A stretch of DNA of 64,000 bases from an uncultured Clostridia bacterium (lineage in GTDB: Bacteria > Bacillota > Clostridia > Christensenellales > UBA3700): assembly GCA_947038565.1 (NCBI GenBank), contig CAMQWP010000007.1, positions 46,181-110,180 on the forward strand, written 5' to 3'. The notes below the pieces were generated by a model. It did not search any database. It saw only the letters and a program-made list of their open reading frames with translations, and was not told the DNA's origin. A program made the translations under genes and the position numbers. Positions 44,363-53,072 of the stretch are shown here, piece by piece. The stretch's first letter is position 1, and each line of letters opens with the position of its first letter.

Positions 44363-45511
44363 TTAGTAATCAAACCCACCGTTATCAAGCCTTTGCTCAA
44401 CTTCATAAAAGACATCTAGAACTTCGCCAGTCGATACACCTTTTAACTCGTGATGGCTAGAAATAATCCTAGCACCCGCAGGCATTTCCGATGATATTTC
44501 TTTATTGATGTCACTAAGCACTTTCTCTATATAAATACTCTTTTCTAATACTACTTGTTTGTATTCGTAGTAAGTGTAAGTTACATATTTAAATGGTAAT
44601 AAGTTATAAGTCTTTTCTTCAGACCTTGCGACCTGATACTGATTGAACGGTACCGAATGTGCCTTCCCAACTCGCATATTACCTAGAAACAACTCTGTAT
44701 AAGTTTTCTTGTTTCCTGTATATTGAATATATAATGTTTTTTCAGGGATCACTATTCTTTTATGATGGTAGACAGTTCCGTATACTTCTCCGTCCGCCTC
44801 ACAAGGCACTTTCTCACCTTCTTCTATGTCATCAGTAGGTGTATTATCGCATATGTGATAACCTGCAATTAGCTCATCACCTACGCTTACTCTATCGCCT
44901 TCTTTTACAAGCGGCGTACCGCTTCTAACCATAACTCGCGAAACTATTCCTTCCGTAGTAGACACTAAAGTATCATGACTACCCGAGCTATCAGGCAACT
45001 CCGACTGCACAACATTAACACACAGCGATATACCATCTATATATACAGTAACGAAGTTTACTTCGGGTATATTATCTAAAACGATTTGTTCTAAGTGCTT
45101 TTTGTCTATAGATATCTTTGACATCACTCCAACTATCCCATTATCGACTAGTATTTTTTCCACTGCATAATTCGAATTGCCATTTGCGGTAATAACTCTT
45201 ACATCATACACAAAAAGCGAGCCGATAAACCCCATGATGACGGTGACACATAGAGTCACGACATACGGTAGAGAAATGAGTGATTTTTTTATAATGCCCT
45301 TAATTCCATAATTCGAAATTATCTTCACTTTAAAGGCAAGCTCATCAGCAATACTGACAAGTTTTATATAATCATTGTCATTGATGATCAGTATTGCACC
45401 ATTTTCTGACAATTCTACGTTATTAACTTTTATATTATTAGCTATCAATAAGCTAACAAATCTACTGCCATTAGTGCAATCAACTTTTACTTTCACGCTG
45501 CTATATTTCAT
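44363..45511 (-). CDS. yqfD: Sporulation protein YqfD
   Basis: 382 residues. YqfD is a mother-cell membrane protein widespread in spore formers. One strong transmembrane helix lies at about 78-98, and the following region (VRVITANGNSNYAVEKILVDNG, GISLCVNVVQSELPD) is typical, with the conserved TTEGIVSRVMVRSGTPLVKEGDRVSVGDELIAG near residue 190. It follows yqfC by 2 bases. Its molecular role is not established. Confidence 0.92.
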   Translation of the reverse strand: MKYSSVKVKVDCTNGSRFVSLLIANNIKVNNVELSENGAILIINDNDYIKLVSIADELAFKVKIISNYGIKGIIKKSLISLPYVVTLCVTVIMGFIGSLFVYDVRVITANGNSNYAVEKILVDNGIVGVMSKISIDKKHLEQIVLDNIPEVNFVTVYIDGISLCVNVVQSELPDSSGSHDTLVSTTEGIVSRVMVRSGTPLVKEGDRVSVGDELIAGYHICDNTPTDDIEEGEKVPCEADGEVYGTVYHHKRIVIPEKTLYIQYTGNKKTYTELFLGNMRVGKAHSVPFNQYQVARSEEKTYNLLPFKYVTYTYYEYKQVVLEKSIYIEKVLSDINKEISSEMPAGARIISSHHELKGVSTGEVLDVFYEVEQRLDNGGFDY

Positions 45512-45513
45512 GC

Positions 45514-45759
45514 CTACACTACCTCACAACTGGAGATAATACCATCTAAAATAAGCAATCCGCGTTGGGCTTCTTTCACCGCTAGACCAGTGCCATTGAT
45601 ATTGAGAATAGCTTTATTAACTCTTAGCTCTACATGCGTATCGCTGTAATAAATAATGCTTTTAAATCCTTCTATTACGATGCCACCACCACCCAATATA
45701 GTCAATTTATAATCAAGTTCGGTTTTTACTGTTTTTAAAATATCCTGTATGTAAGCCAT
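45514..45759 (-). CDS. yqfC: YabP/YqfC-family sporulation protein
   Basis: 81 residues. LTILGGGGIVIEGFKSIIYYSDTHVELRV is the hallmark of the YabP/YqfC family, small mother-cell proteins under sigma-E in Bacillus. GAGGTG precedes the ATG. A sigma-E-like promoter lies 16-44 bases upstream of the start codon, and yqfD follows. Confidence 0.92.
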   Translation of the reverse strand: MAYIQDILKTVKTELDYKLTILGGGGIVIEGFKSIIYYSDTHVELRVNKAILNINGTGLAVKEAQRGLLILDGIISSCEVV

Positions 45760-45774
45760 AATTCACCTCAAAAT

Positions 45775-45803
45775 AGTATATGTGATTATGAGATAAGATA
45801 TTC
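45775..45803 (-). promoter_or_regulatory. Putative sigma-E promoter of yqfC-yqfD
   Basis: On the minus strand GAATATC, 14 bases, CATATACT, which matches the Bacillus sigma-E consensus (kmATATT, 12-14, CATAcAaT) at 6 of 7 and 6 of 8 positions with correct spacing. Confidence 0.55.
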
Positions 45804-45857
45804 TAATTAATATGTATAGCGCAATAGATAATTCGTCATGAATATATTCTGCAACTA

Positions 45858-47525
45858 TTATTCGTTGTCTTGGTTGTTTATTGCTAGTTTAGCCATATCA
45901 ATTGATACAGTATCAGCAAGTTCAGCCGACCAATCTAGTGGCGGAGCATCAGCCTCGACGATATGTTTTGGCTCTGCATCAGGATCTTCCACATACTCAA
46001 CATTACTCTCTTCATTCGCATATACAACCGCTCCACTCACTACTGGAGGAGGGTTAGCCGTACTTAATGTTGACGATCCAGAATTATCACTATCGCTAGG
46101 ATTTTTACTATATGCTGCAGCTTTTGCAACGGTATCATTATCAGCATTCTTCTTGAAAAACTTTACTTCTTCTACAGTGACAGGAGTGAACTTAACCATA
46201 CTTCCTTCCCACTTAAAGCTGATCTTACCACACTCACCACTACGGTGCTTGATAATGTGAAGATCTATCACTTCAAATTCATTACCTTCTTGACCTTTAT
46301 CCTTAACAAGGAAATAAACCTGATCGGCATCCTGCTCTATAGCTCCCGACTCTCTAAGATCGGATAATTTAGGCTCGCCGTCCTCACGCTTCTCAAGGTC
46401 ACGCGATGTTTGCGACAGTGCAAGTACTGGTACATTTAATTCTTTCGCCATGATCTTAATAGCACGAGAAATCTCAGTTACTTCCTGCTGGATACTACTT
46501 CTTGAAGTCTTAGACTTTAAAAGTTGCAAGTAATCGATAACGACAAAATCAAGTCTACTCTTGATCTGTTTAAGCCTTCTACACTTACTCATAATCTGCT
46601 CTGGAGTAGTATTTGCCGTGTCATCTACATACATGTTAGACGCGTCAAGTACTTTCTTAGCCTCCCAAAGTTTCTTAAATTCATCAGCAGTAGCACCGCT
46701 TTGAACGCTTTGTTGTGGCACTGATGCAGTAGTTAAAAGTATCCTTTGAGTAAGCTCGGAAATACTCATCTCCAAGTTGAATACTGCGACTACTTTCTCT
46801 GGCTCATGCTTTGCAATATTACATACTACATTCATAGCGAAAGACGTTTTACCGCAACCTGGACGGGCTGCAAGAACTATCATTTGTCCACCTTTATAGC
46901 CATGGATTATATTATCCAAGTTCTTAAAATGCGTCAACTGACCACGAGGCTTGTCTGGATTAGTTAAGATATCCTCATACATAGCTAGTACATTATTAAC
47001 AGTATCATTTACATGCACTAAGTCTTTATTCTCTACATTATCTGATATCTCAAATATTTTCTTCTCAGCATATGAAAGTGCAAGGTCAGCATCTTCAGCA
47101 AAATACGTGTTACGTATTATATCGTTACTAGTGCCGATTATCTTCCTAAGCATACCATTATGTTTGACAATATCAAAGTAAAACTTGAAGTTGGCAGCAG
47201 AAGGTAATACATTCGTAAGCTCTGATAGATAAGACATACCGCCGACAGTATCTAGCTTATCATTTTTAGTAAGTTCGTTCGCCATGGTAATGACATCAAT
47301 AGGCATACCAACCCTTTGAAGTGATGCCATGCTCTCGTATATTTCCTGATGAGCTGTATAATGAAAATCACTCCTCTCAAGCTCAGATATAGTCTCTATA
47401 CCTACGCTATTGTCTATTAAGATAGCTCCTAAAAGAGACTGCTCCGCATCGATATTATTTGGTAATATCTTAGGTATCTCTCTCGCTTTCTTTTTCTTAA
47501 AATTGTCATTGTATTGATTTTCCAT
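45858..47525 (-). CDS. dnaB: Replicative DNA helicase DnaB, with extended acidic tail
   Basis: 555 residues. The hexameric fork helicase. The N-terminal domain begins PNNIDAEQSLLGAILID; the RecA-like motor has Walker A ARPGCGKTSFA (about residue 222), Walker B DFVVIDYLQLL, and the arginine-finger region DLRESGAIEQDADQVYFL. Motor homology ends near residue 455 (IIKHRSGECGKISFKWEG). About 95 more residues, rich in Ser, Asn, Asp, Glu and Ala, follow and are probably disordered, which is longer than usual. Confidence 0.95.
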   Translation of the reverse strand: MENQYNDNFKKKKAREIPKILPNNIDAEQSLLGAILIDNSVGIETISELERSDFHYTAHQEIYESMASLQRVGMPIDVITMANELTKNDKLDTVGGMSYLSELTNVLPSAANFKFYFDIVKHNGMLRKIIGTSNDIIRNTYFAEDADLALSYAEKKIFEISDNVENKDLVHVNDTVNNVLAMYEDILTNPDKPRGQLTHFKNLDNIIHGYKGGQMIVLAARPGCGKTSFAMNVVCNIAKHEPEKVVAVFNLEMSISELTQRILLTTASVPQQSVQSGATADEFKKLWEAKKVLDASNMYVDDTANTTPEQIMSKCRRLKQIKSRLDFVVIDYLQLLKSKTSRSSIQQEVTEISRAIKIMAKELNVPVLALSQTSRDLEKREDGEPKLSDLRESGAIEQDADQVYFLVKDKGQEGNEFEVIDLHIIKHRSGECGKISFKWEGSMVKFTPVTVEEVKFFKKNADNDTVAKAAAYSKNPSDSDNSGSSTLSTANPPPVVSGAVVYANEESNVEYVEDPDAEPKHIVEADAPPLDWSAELADTVSIDMAKLAINNQDNE

Positions 47526-47623
47526 TTTACACCCTCTTAATTTGCGACTACATATATAGCCCTTAATATAAATTCATTAGTATAACTGATTAAAAAATAT
47601 CAATCTTTAAAAAAAACTTTGAC

Positions 47624-49390
47624 TTATCCTAAACTTTTCAATTCGTTTAGAGTAGCTTTAAATTCAGCCATTGCGATATCAAATGTTTCAGGTTTTTCAA
47701 GGTCTACGCCCGCAACTTTTAATATCTCTGCTGGTGGCATACTACCGCCAAGGCTCAAGAATTTCTTATAACTCTCTACATTGCTACTATCTTTTAGGAT
47801 ATTAGTAGCGATAACCACAGCCGACGTAATACCAGTAGCGTACTTATACACATAGAAACTGCGATAAAAATGAGGTATTCTAGCCCACTCGAACTTGATC
47901 AGATCATCACTGACTACATTCTTGCCATAATATCTCTCATTTAAAGCCTGATACTCATCGCACAATACTTCAGCAGTAAGCGACTCACCACTCTCATAGA
48001 TTTCATGAGATATAGCCTCGAACTCAGCAAATTGTGTCTGGCGGAAAAGTGTAGTCCTGAACATGTCAAGATAGTAGCAAAGTAAATACTTTTTATTCTC
48101 ACCTGTCGCATTTGCAATAAGATGTTTTAATAATAACACTTCATTTACAGTACTTGCAACTTCAGCGACAAATATTTCATAGCCAGCTTTAGCATAAGGC
48201 AGTGAAGTATTCGAATAATAGCTATGCATTGCATGACCAAGCTCGTGTGCGATTGTAAATATATCATGAGTAGTCTTAGTGTAATTCAATAAAACATAAG
48301 GATGAGCATTATAGCTACCCCATGAATAAGCTCCACTTCGTTTTCCTTTATTCTCATAGACATCTATCCATTTATCACTAAATGCCTTATCTAAAAGCTC
48401 TCTATAATCCTCGCCCAGCGGTACTAAAGCCTCAGTCACAAGTGAGCAAGCGTCCTCATAATCAAGGCTCATGCTCTCACCTGTTACAAGTGAAGTGTGC
48501 ATATCCCACATGTGCATAGTCTTCAGACCTAAAGCCTTTTTTCTATACGCTACATACTCATGCAGATACTCAAGTGACGAATCAACTGATCTAACTAAAT
48601 TCTCGTAGATATCACAAGGCACATTTTCATTAAACATAGCTCTAGAAAGTGCGGTATCATAGCCACGAACTCTAGCATAGAAACAATCTTTCTTAACATT
48701 ACCCGCATATAAAGTAGTGATAGTATTGATCATGTTCTTATACTGACCAAACATCATTCCAAACGCTTTTTTCCTAGCATTGCGGTCATCAGACTGCATA
48801 ATCAAGCTATAAGTACCATGAGTAAGGTGCATTTTTTCACCTTCAAATATGATATCACCAAAATTCACATCGGCGTTATCAAACATATTAAATGCGTCAT
48901 GGAAACCATCCGCAAAACTGCCACATTCACTTAATATACGCTCTTCTTTATCGGATAAAATGTGTTTTTTACTCTTTATAATATCCTCTAAAAAACAAGA
49001 AAAGTCAGCAAATTCAATACTTTTAGACATGCTTAAAAGCTCATCATCAGCTACTAAATTCAACTCAGGGGTTACAAAGCTAGTGATTGTAGACATGCTT
49101 ACTAGTAATCTTTCAGCTTTATCAGTAAGTGCCTGATACTTAGATAAAGTAGCATTCTCATCAAGTTTCATCTTCGCATAAACGTACAACCTTTCTACAA
49201 AGCTACTTGCATTCAATTTATCAGTTAAACAAGCTAAAATATCAACTCTATTCGATAACTTACCCTCATATTTACTTAGATCCTCTATCAAGATAGAAGT
49301 ACTAGCATACATATTATCCCACTCAGTCTCACTGCTAACTATAGCAGATAAATCCCATTTATATTTCTCGTTTATTTCACTACGCAACAT
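47624..49390 (-). CDS. pepF: Oligoendopeptidase F
   Basis: 588 residues, M3 metallopeptidase. PepF cleaves peptides of roughly 7-17 residues in the cytosol. The zinc motif HELGHAMHSYYS (about 379-390) and the later EVASTVNEVLLL (third ligand) are intact; WDLSAIVSSETEWD marks the N-terminus. GGGAG precedes the ATG. It is a single gene with no evident regulator. It fits a peptide-using lifestyle with IorAB. Confidence 0.94.
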   Translation of the reverse strand: MLRSEINEKYKWDLSAIVSSETEWDNMYASTSILIEDLSKYEGKLSNRVDILACLTDKLNASSFVERLYVYAKMKLDENATLSKYQALTDKAERLLVSMSTITSFVTPELNLVADDELLSMSKSIEFADFSCFLEDIIKSKKHILSDKEERILSECGSFADGFHDAFNMFDNADVNFGDIIFEGEKMHLTHGTYSLIMQSDDRNARKKAFGMMFGQYKNMINTITTLYAGNVKKDCFYARVRGYDTALSRAMFNENVPCDIYENLVRSVDSSLEYLHEYVAYRKKALGLKTMHMWDMHTSLVTGESMSLDYEDACSLVTEALVPLGEDYRELLDKAFSDKWIDVYENKGKRSGAYSWGSYNAHPYVLLNYTKTTHDIFTIAHELGHAMHSYYSNTSLPYAKAGYEIFVAEVASTVNEVLLLKHLIANATGENKKYLLCYYLDMFRTTLFRQTQFAEFEAISHEIYESGESLTAEVLCDEYQALNERYYGKNVVSDDLIKFEWARIPHFYRSFYVYKYATGITSAVVIATNILKDSSNVESYKKFLSLGGSMPPAEILKVAGVDLEKPETFDIAMAEFKATLNELKSLG

Positions 49391-49535
49391 ATTTTATCTC
49401 CCTTTATTTTGTTATAACGTCTATGTTTAGAGCCGTTAATTTGACAACAACCTAGTTACTGACTTAATTCAGTCTAAATTATAGCATTTAACTACTCGCA
49501 TTTAACGTTTAAATTATTATTAGCAGTATAAAAGA

Positions 49536-50708
49536 TTATATACCGCCCATACAGTCATCACATATTTCTTTTACTATCAATAACTCTAGGTAGTATTTTG
49601 TTGATACATCAGCACTTGATAACTGCTCAGGTAATCCCTGCATAACATCGCGGGTTAAGTCATCTAGTTTATGCACTATAAATTTATTAATCCCGATAGC
49701 ATTTGCAACACGCTCTATAAGCTCTATTGCAATATTTGAGATATCAACATATTCTATTTTGAATACTTTGATTATTGTTGATATAGCCGAACTTTTATCT
49801 TCATACACTACACCTAATATACTGCATATTTTCATATAAGTATATTCAGTAAGATCCGCAAAACCATAACCAAAAGGCGTATTATCGCTAGCGTCAATAC
49901 AATATCTAAACCCGATATACCCACGCAATATTTTGATAGTATCAAGATACCCTAAATCAATAGCAGTCACCTTAGACTCATTAGAAAAATCCATCACTCG
50001 CCCAGGTTTTACTGACGGCACAAAATAATGTATTTGAGCTGTTTTATCATTAGGCTTACGTTTAGGAATATCGCTCTTAGTCTCAATAGCGACTATGTCA
50101 CGATATCCTCTATCAAGTAGCATATTAATAGGCATGTTATCATACAACCCGCCGTCTATGTAACTGTGGTCACCGACTACAGTCTTTTTAAAACCAGGGA
50201 ATGTAGCACTCGCCATTATATAATCTGCAATAGTACCACTTGGCATATCGCTAAGGAACATAGGTCTAGGCTTACGATCAGTACGAGAAACGGTCATCAC
50301 ACCAAAGTCAATCCCGCTATCTCTTAGCAAGTCCTCATCTACATTATCCCTTATCATCTTAAGCATTTTTGAAGTGTCAACGCCGTTTGATTTTACGCTA
50401 TCTTTGAAAAATTTGATAAAATACTTAAGAGTATCAGTATCGACATTACCGCGCGCAAGTCGGTGAGCATAATCATCTTCGATATCGAAAAAGCTAGAAA
50501 ATTCTAAACTTTTCCATAGCTCGACACTTTCGTCGAACTTACCTTGTGCTATCATCACGCCATTAACCGCGCCGATAGAAGTACCAGTCACGCCGTCAAA
50601 ACGATAACCAGCGTCAAACAATGCACGAAGTACGCCTATTTGATAAGCACCTCTAGCACCACCGCCTTCCAAAACCAATCCTAACTTGTCATTATTAATA
50701 TTTATCAT
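49536..50708 (-). CDS. Patatin-like phospholipase (RssA/YjjU type)
   Basis: 390 residues. The oxyanion hole GGGARGAYQIG is at the N-terminus (about 14-24), the nucleophile elbow GTSIGAVNG (Ser at about residue 44), and the Asp in DGGLYDNMP (about 185). Together these form the Ser-Asp dyad of patatin lipases. The C-terminal 150 residues look helical. There is no signal peptide, so it should be cytosolic. The lipid substrate cannot be assigned. Confidence 0.88.
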   Translation of the reverse strand: MININNDKLGLVLEGGGARGAYQIGVLRALFDAGYRFDGVTGTSIGAVNGVMIAQGKFDESVELWKSLEFSSFFDIEDDYAHRLARGNVDTDTLKYFIKFFKDSVKSNGVDTSKMLKMIRDNVDEDLLRDSGIDFGVMTVSRTDRKPRPMFLSDMPSGTIADYIMASATFPGFKKTVVGDHSYIDGGLYDNMPINMLLDRGYRDIVAIETKSDIPKRKPNDKTAQIHYFVPSVKPGRVMDFSNESKVTAIDLGYLDTIKILRGYIGFRYCIDASDNTPFGYGFADLTEYTYMKICSILGVVYEDKSSAISTIIKVFKIEYVDISNIAIELIERVANAIGINKFIVHKLDDLTRDVMQGLPEQLSSADVSTKYYLELLIVKEICDDCMGGI

Positions 50709-50917
50709 AAATACCCACTTCTACTTAAAAATAACTAATCATCAAATAATATAACAGAATTCTATTATAATAAAAGTATGCGATAGATAATAATGCGTGC
50801 ATACAAATTCACTATAATATTATACTACTAATACCCAAATTTTGCAAGTGTATTTATAAATTAATATGAGTATATGAAATATGTCATAAAATATACACGT
50901 TAAAATGGTGAATTACT

Positions 50918-50972
50918 GAAAAAAATAGCATCCACATCGGAAACATAATGTAATTCCCGTTGCAAATGCTAT
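50918..50972 (-). terminator. Terminator after the coiled-coil gene
   Basis: On the minus strand a stem of up to 19 bp (7 perfect outer pairs, then wobbles and one mismatch) with a 10-base loop is followed by seven Ts, 30 bases past the stop at 51002. Confidence 0.82.
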
Positions 50973-51001
50973 ATTTATATATAAAATTGGAAATTATAGT
51001 A

Positions 51002-51469
51002 TTATCGACGAGGTTCGTCTATACCAAAGTTTCTAAGATCCGACTGGCAATCTCTGATCACATTCAGCACATGTATTATTTTATCCTCAGCAGTTATCAT
51101 AAGCCCGTTAATATTATCACTCGCTTCTCGCTTCACGTTATCTACATATTGCTCAGCTCTAGATATGATCATCTTCGCTTCATGGTTTGCACGGCTAATT
51201 ATCTCCGACTGATCAAGAATCTTATTCATCTCTTCGTAAGCATTATTAACTATGTTTTTAGCATCATCGTTCGCATTAGATAGTATTTCCTCTTTTTCCG
51301 ACAATACTAGCCTAGCCTCTTTCATCTCGTTCGGGATCATGTTTTTCATTACGAAAATATAGTCCATACACTTTGCTTCGTCTATACACCTACTGCTACC
51401 AAGCATTGTCTTTTTCGAGTCTCTTATTTCATTTTCTAACTTAGATAAAATATCCATAAAATCATTCAT
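51002..51469 (-). CDS. Coiled-coil protein of unknown function
   Basis: 155 residues from the ATG at 51469 (AGGAGG 7 bases upstream; it overlaps coaD by 8 bases). Long Glu/Lys/Asn-rich helical heptads run over residues 45-125 (MKEARLVLSEKEEILSNAND, EMNKILDQSEIISRANHEAK), recalling the E subunit of V-type ATPases or DivIVA-like proteins. Clostridia often carry such a gene after coaD. No membrane segment is visible. I do not assign a function. Confidence 0.7.
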   Translation of the reverse strand: MNDFMDILSKLENEIRDSKKTMLGSSRCIDEAKCMDYIFVMKNMIPNEMKEARLVLSEKEEILSNANDDAKNIVNNAYEEMNKILDQSEIISRANHEAKMIISRAEQYVDNVKREASDNINGLMITAEDKIIHVLNVIRDCQSDLRNFGIDEPRR

Positions 51470-51935
51470 TTCCAAACCTCCTAAGTTCACCGGCTACTTC
51501 TGTCGGGATTATCTTGTCTATATCAATACCACCCGCATAATACTCTCTTGCTATAGTACTACTCATACCTATGCAATCTTCACTTGCGGGCAATATGCAA
51601 GTCAACACTCCTGAGTTTTCATGATTAAAAACAGCCATTTCCAGCTCGTATTCATAGTCCTTACTATTTCTAAAACCACGATAAATAACATCAACGCCAT
51701 GCTCTATGCAAAAGTCGGAAACTAATCCATTAGAACCCAAAATACGGATATTATCCATGCTTTTAAGTGCAATTGTCACAAGGTTTACTCTAGTATGCAA
51801 GCCACACATATACGATTTTTGCTCGTTATTAAAAACTCCAACGATCAAGCTATCTACTTGATCAAGAGCTCGTCTTATTATATCAACATGCCCTACTGTA
51901 ATAGGATCAAAACTACCCGTGAAAAGCCCTATCAT
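51462..51935 (-). CDS. coaD: Phosphopantetheine adenylyltransferase
   Basis: 157 residues. CoaD makes dephospho-CoA from 4'-phosphopantetheine and ATP. The nucleotidyltransferase motif TGSFDPITVGH is at residues 6-16 and MSSTIAREYYAGG supplies the second signature (ISSTxxRE). RGFRNSKDYEYELEMA is typical. It overlaps rsmD by 4 bases. Confidence 0.96.
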   Translation of the reverse strand: MIGLFTGSFDPITVGHVDIIRRALDQVDSLIVGVFNNEQKSYMCGLHTRVNLVTIALKSMDNIRILGSNGLVSDFCIEHGVDVIYRGFRNSKDYEYELEMAVFNHENSGVLTCILPASEDCIGMSSTIAREYYAGGIDIDKIIPTEVAGELRRFGNE

Positions 51936-52492
51936 AGTGGCATTTGTTCCTGACTTTTAAGCTTATATACATCAATGGAAACAGTTCCGTATCTCTTGCT
52001 TTTGATAAGCTCAAAACCGTCAATTTCAGGTTTGTCTTGCTTATTATGCAAGCTCTCATATACGATTATTCCGTCTACATCTAGCACGTTATATTTTATT
52101 ATAAGAGACGCCATACCTTTAATATCTCTATTTGCAAAAGGAGGATCAAGATAAATAATATCGTAATTCCCACCCCTTAGTTTATGCAATGCACTAAGGT
52201 AATCAAGGTATAAAACATCAGCACTTGCACCTATTTTTTCAAGATTAGCTTTGATTACATCTACACTATCTTTGCTTTTATCTGCAAACACGCATACATC
52301 TGAACCGCGACTTAGAGCCTCAATACCTATAGATCCCGTGCCTGAGAAAAGGTCAACAAATCTCGAGCCAGGAATGTAGTCTTGAAGCATACTAAAAACA
52401 GCCTCTTTTACCATATCAGAAGTTGGTCTGATGTCTTCAGTTTTTGGAGAGTTCAATACTCTACCACGATATTTTCCACTTATTACTCGCAT
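51932..52492 (-). CDS. rsmD: 16S rRNA (guanine966-N2)-methyltransferase
   Basis: 186 residues. RsmD methylates G966 of 16S rRNA. The N-terminus RVISGKYRGRVLNSP, PTSDMVKEAVFSML, the SAM motif FVDLFSGTGSIGIEALSRG, and the catalytic DPPF (YLDPPFANRD) are all visible. The rsmD-coaD pair is highly conserved in Firmicutes. AGAGAGG precedes the ATG. Confidence 0.95.
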   Translation of the reverse strand: MRVISGKYRGRVLNSPKTEDIRPTSDMVKEAVFSMLQDYIPGSRFVDLFSGTGSIGIEALSRGSDVCVFADKSKDSVDVIKANLEKIGASADVLYLDYLSALHKLRGGNYDIIYLDPPFANRDIKGMASLIIKYNVLDVDGIIVYESLHNKQDKPEIDGFELIKSKRYGTVSIDVYKLKSQEQMPL

Positions 52493-52541
52493 AATTCCTC
52501 TCTAAATACGTATTTTTTGCTATAAATGATATTTACAATAT

Positions 52542-53072
52542 CTATCTATAGAATAATCTGTCTAGTTTTATATCTTTATCATCAGTAGGAATACAGTCAA
52601 AAACTTGTTGACGAAATGCTACTCCTACTTTGTAACACGCTGGGTTTTCGGCGAAATATCTATCATAATATCCTTTGCCTTTACCTAGTCTATTACCATC
52701 TTTATCTACTGCTAAAAGCGGAGTTATCACGCATCTAGGCATGATATCCGACTTATCTCCGATAGGTTCTAGTACTCCATAAGCACCTTCTTTAACTACA
52801 CACGGCAGTTTTACTATCTCAAGATTATCACCGCAAACTCTAGGCAAATAAACAGTTTTACCATGACCTAATGCCCACTCTATAAGTCTATCAACACACA
52901 CTTCGCCAGCAAGTGACTTATACATCAGTATACTAGCATGTCCTCTAAGCAATCCCGATGCAATGATATCATCAATGACCATCTCACTATTGAAAGTACG
53001 GTCGAAGTCACTCATATTATTAAGTTTTTCTCTAGCGATTAACCTCGCTTTATCCTTAGTTAAAATAGACAT
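52542..53072 (-). CDS. 5-Formyltetrahydrofolate cyclo-ligase
   Basis: 176 residues from the ATG at 53072; GAGGAAGG lies 7 bases upstream and the longer frame to 53126 would sit inside the racemase gene. The enzyme returns 5-formyl-THF to the folate pool. VYLPRVCGD, VIT-PLLAVDKDGNRLGKGKGYYDRYF is the family signature (phosphate-binding G-K-G-x-G-Y-Y-D-R). It overlaps the racemase by 17 bases. Confidence 0.92.
   Translation of the reverse strand: MSILTKDKARLIAREKLNNMSDFDRTFNSEMVIDDIIASGLLRGHASILMYKSLAGEVCVDRLIEWALGHGKTVYLPRVCGDNLEIVKLPCVVKEGAYGVLEPIGDKSDIMPRCVITPLLAVDKDGNRLGKGKGYYDRYFAENPACYKVGVAFRQQVFDCIPTDDKDIKLDRLFYR

Noticed and set aside
49455..49476. Small ACTGA/TCAGT inverted repeat upstream of pepF resembling the one before pgpH
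   Set aside because: Only 5-bp arms and a different centre; the likeness is too weak.
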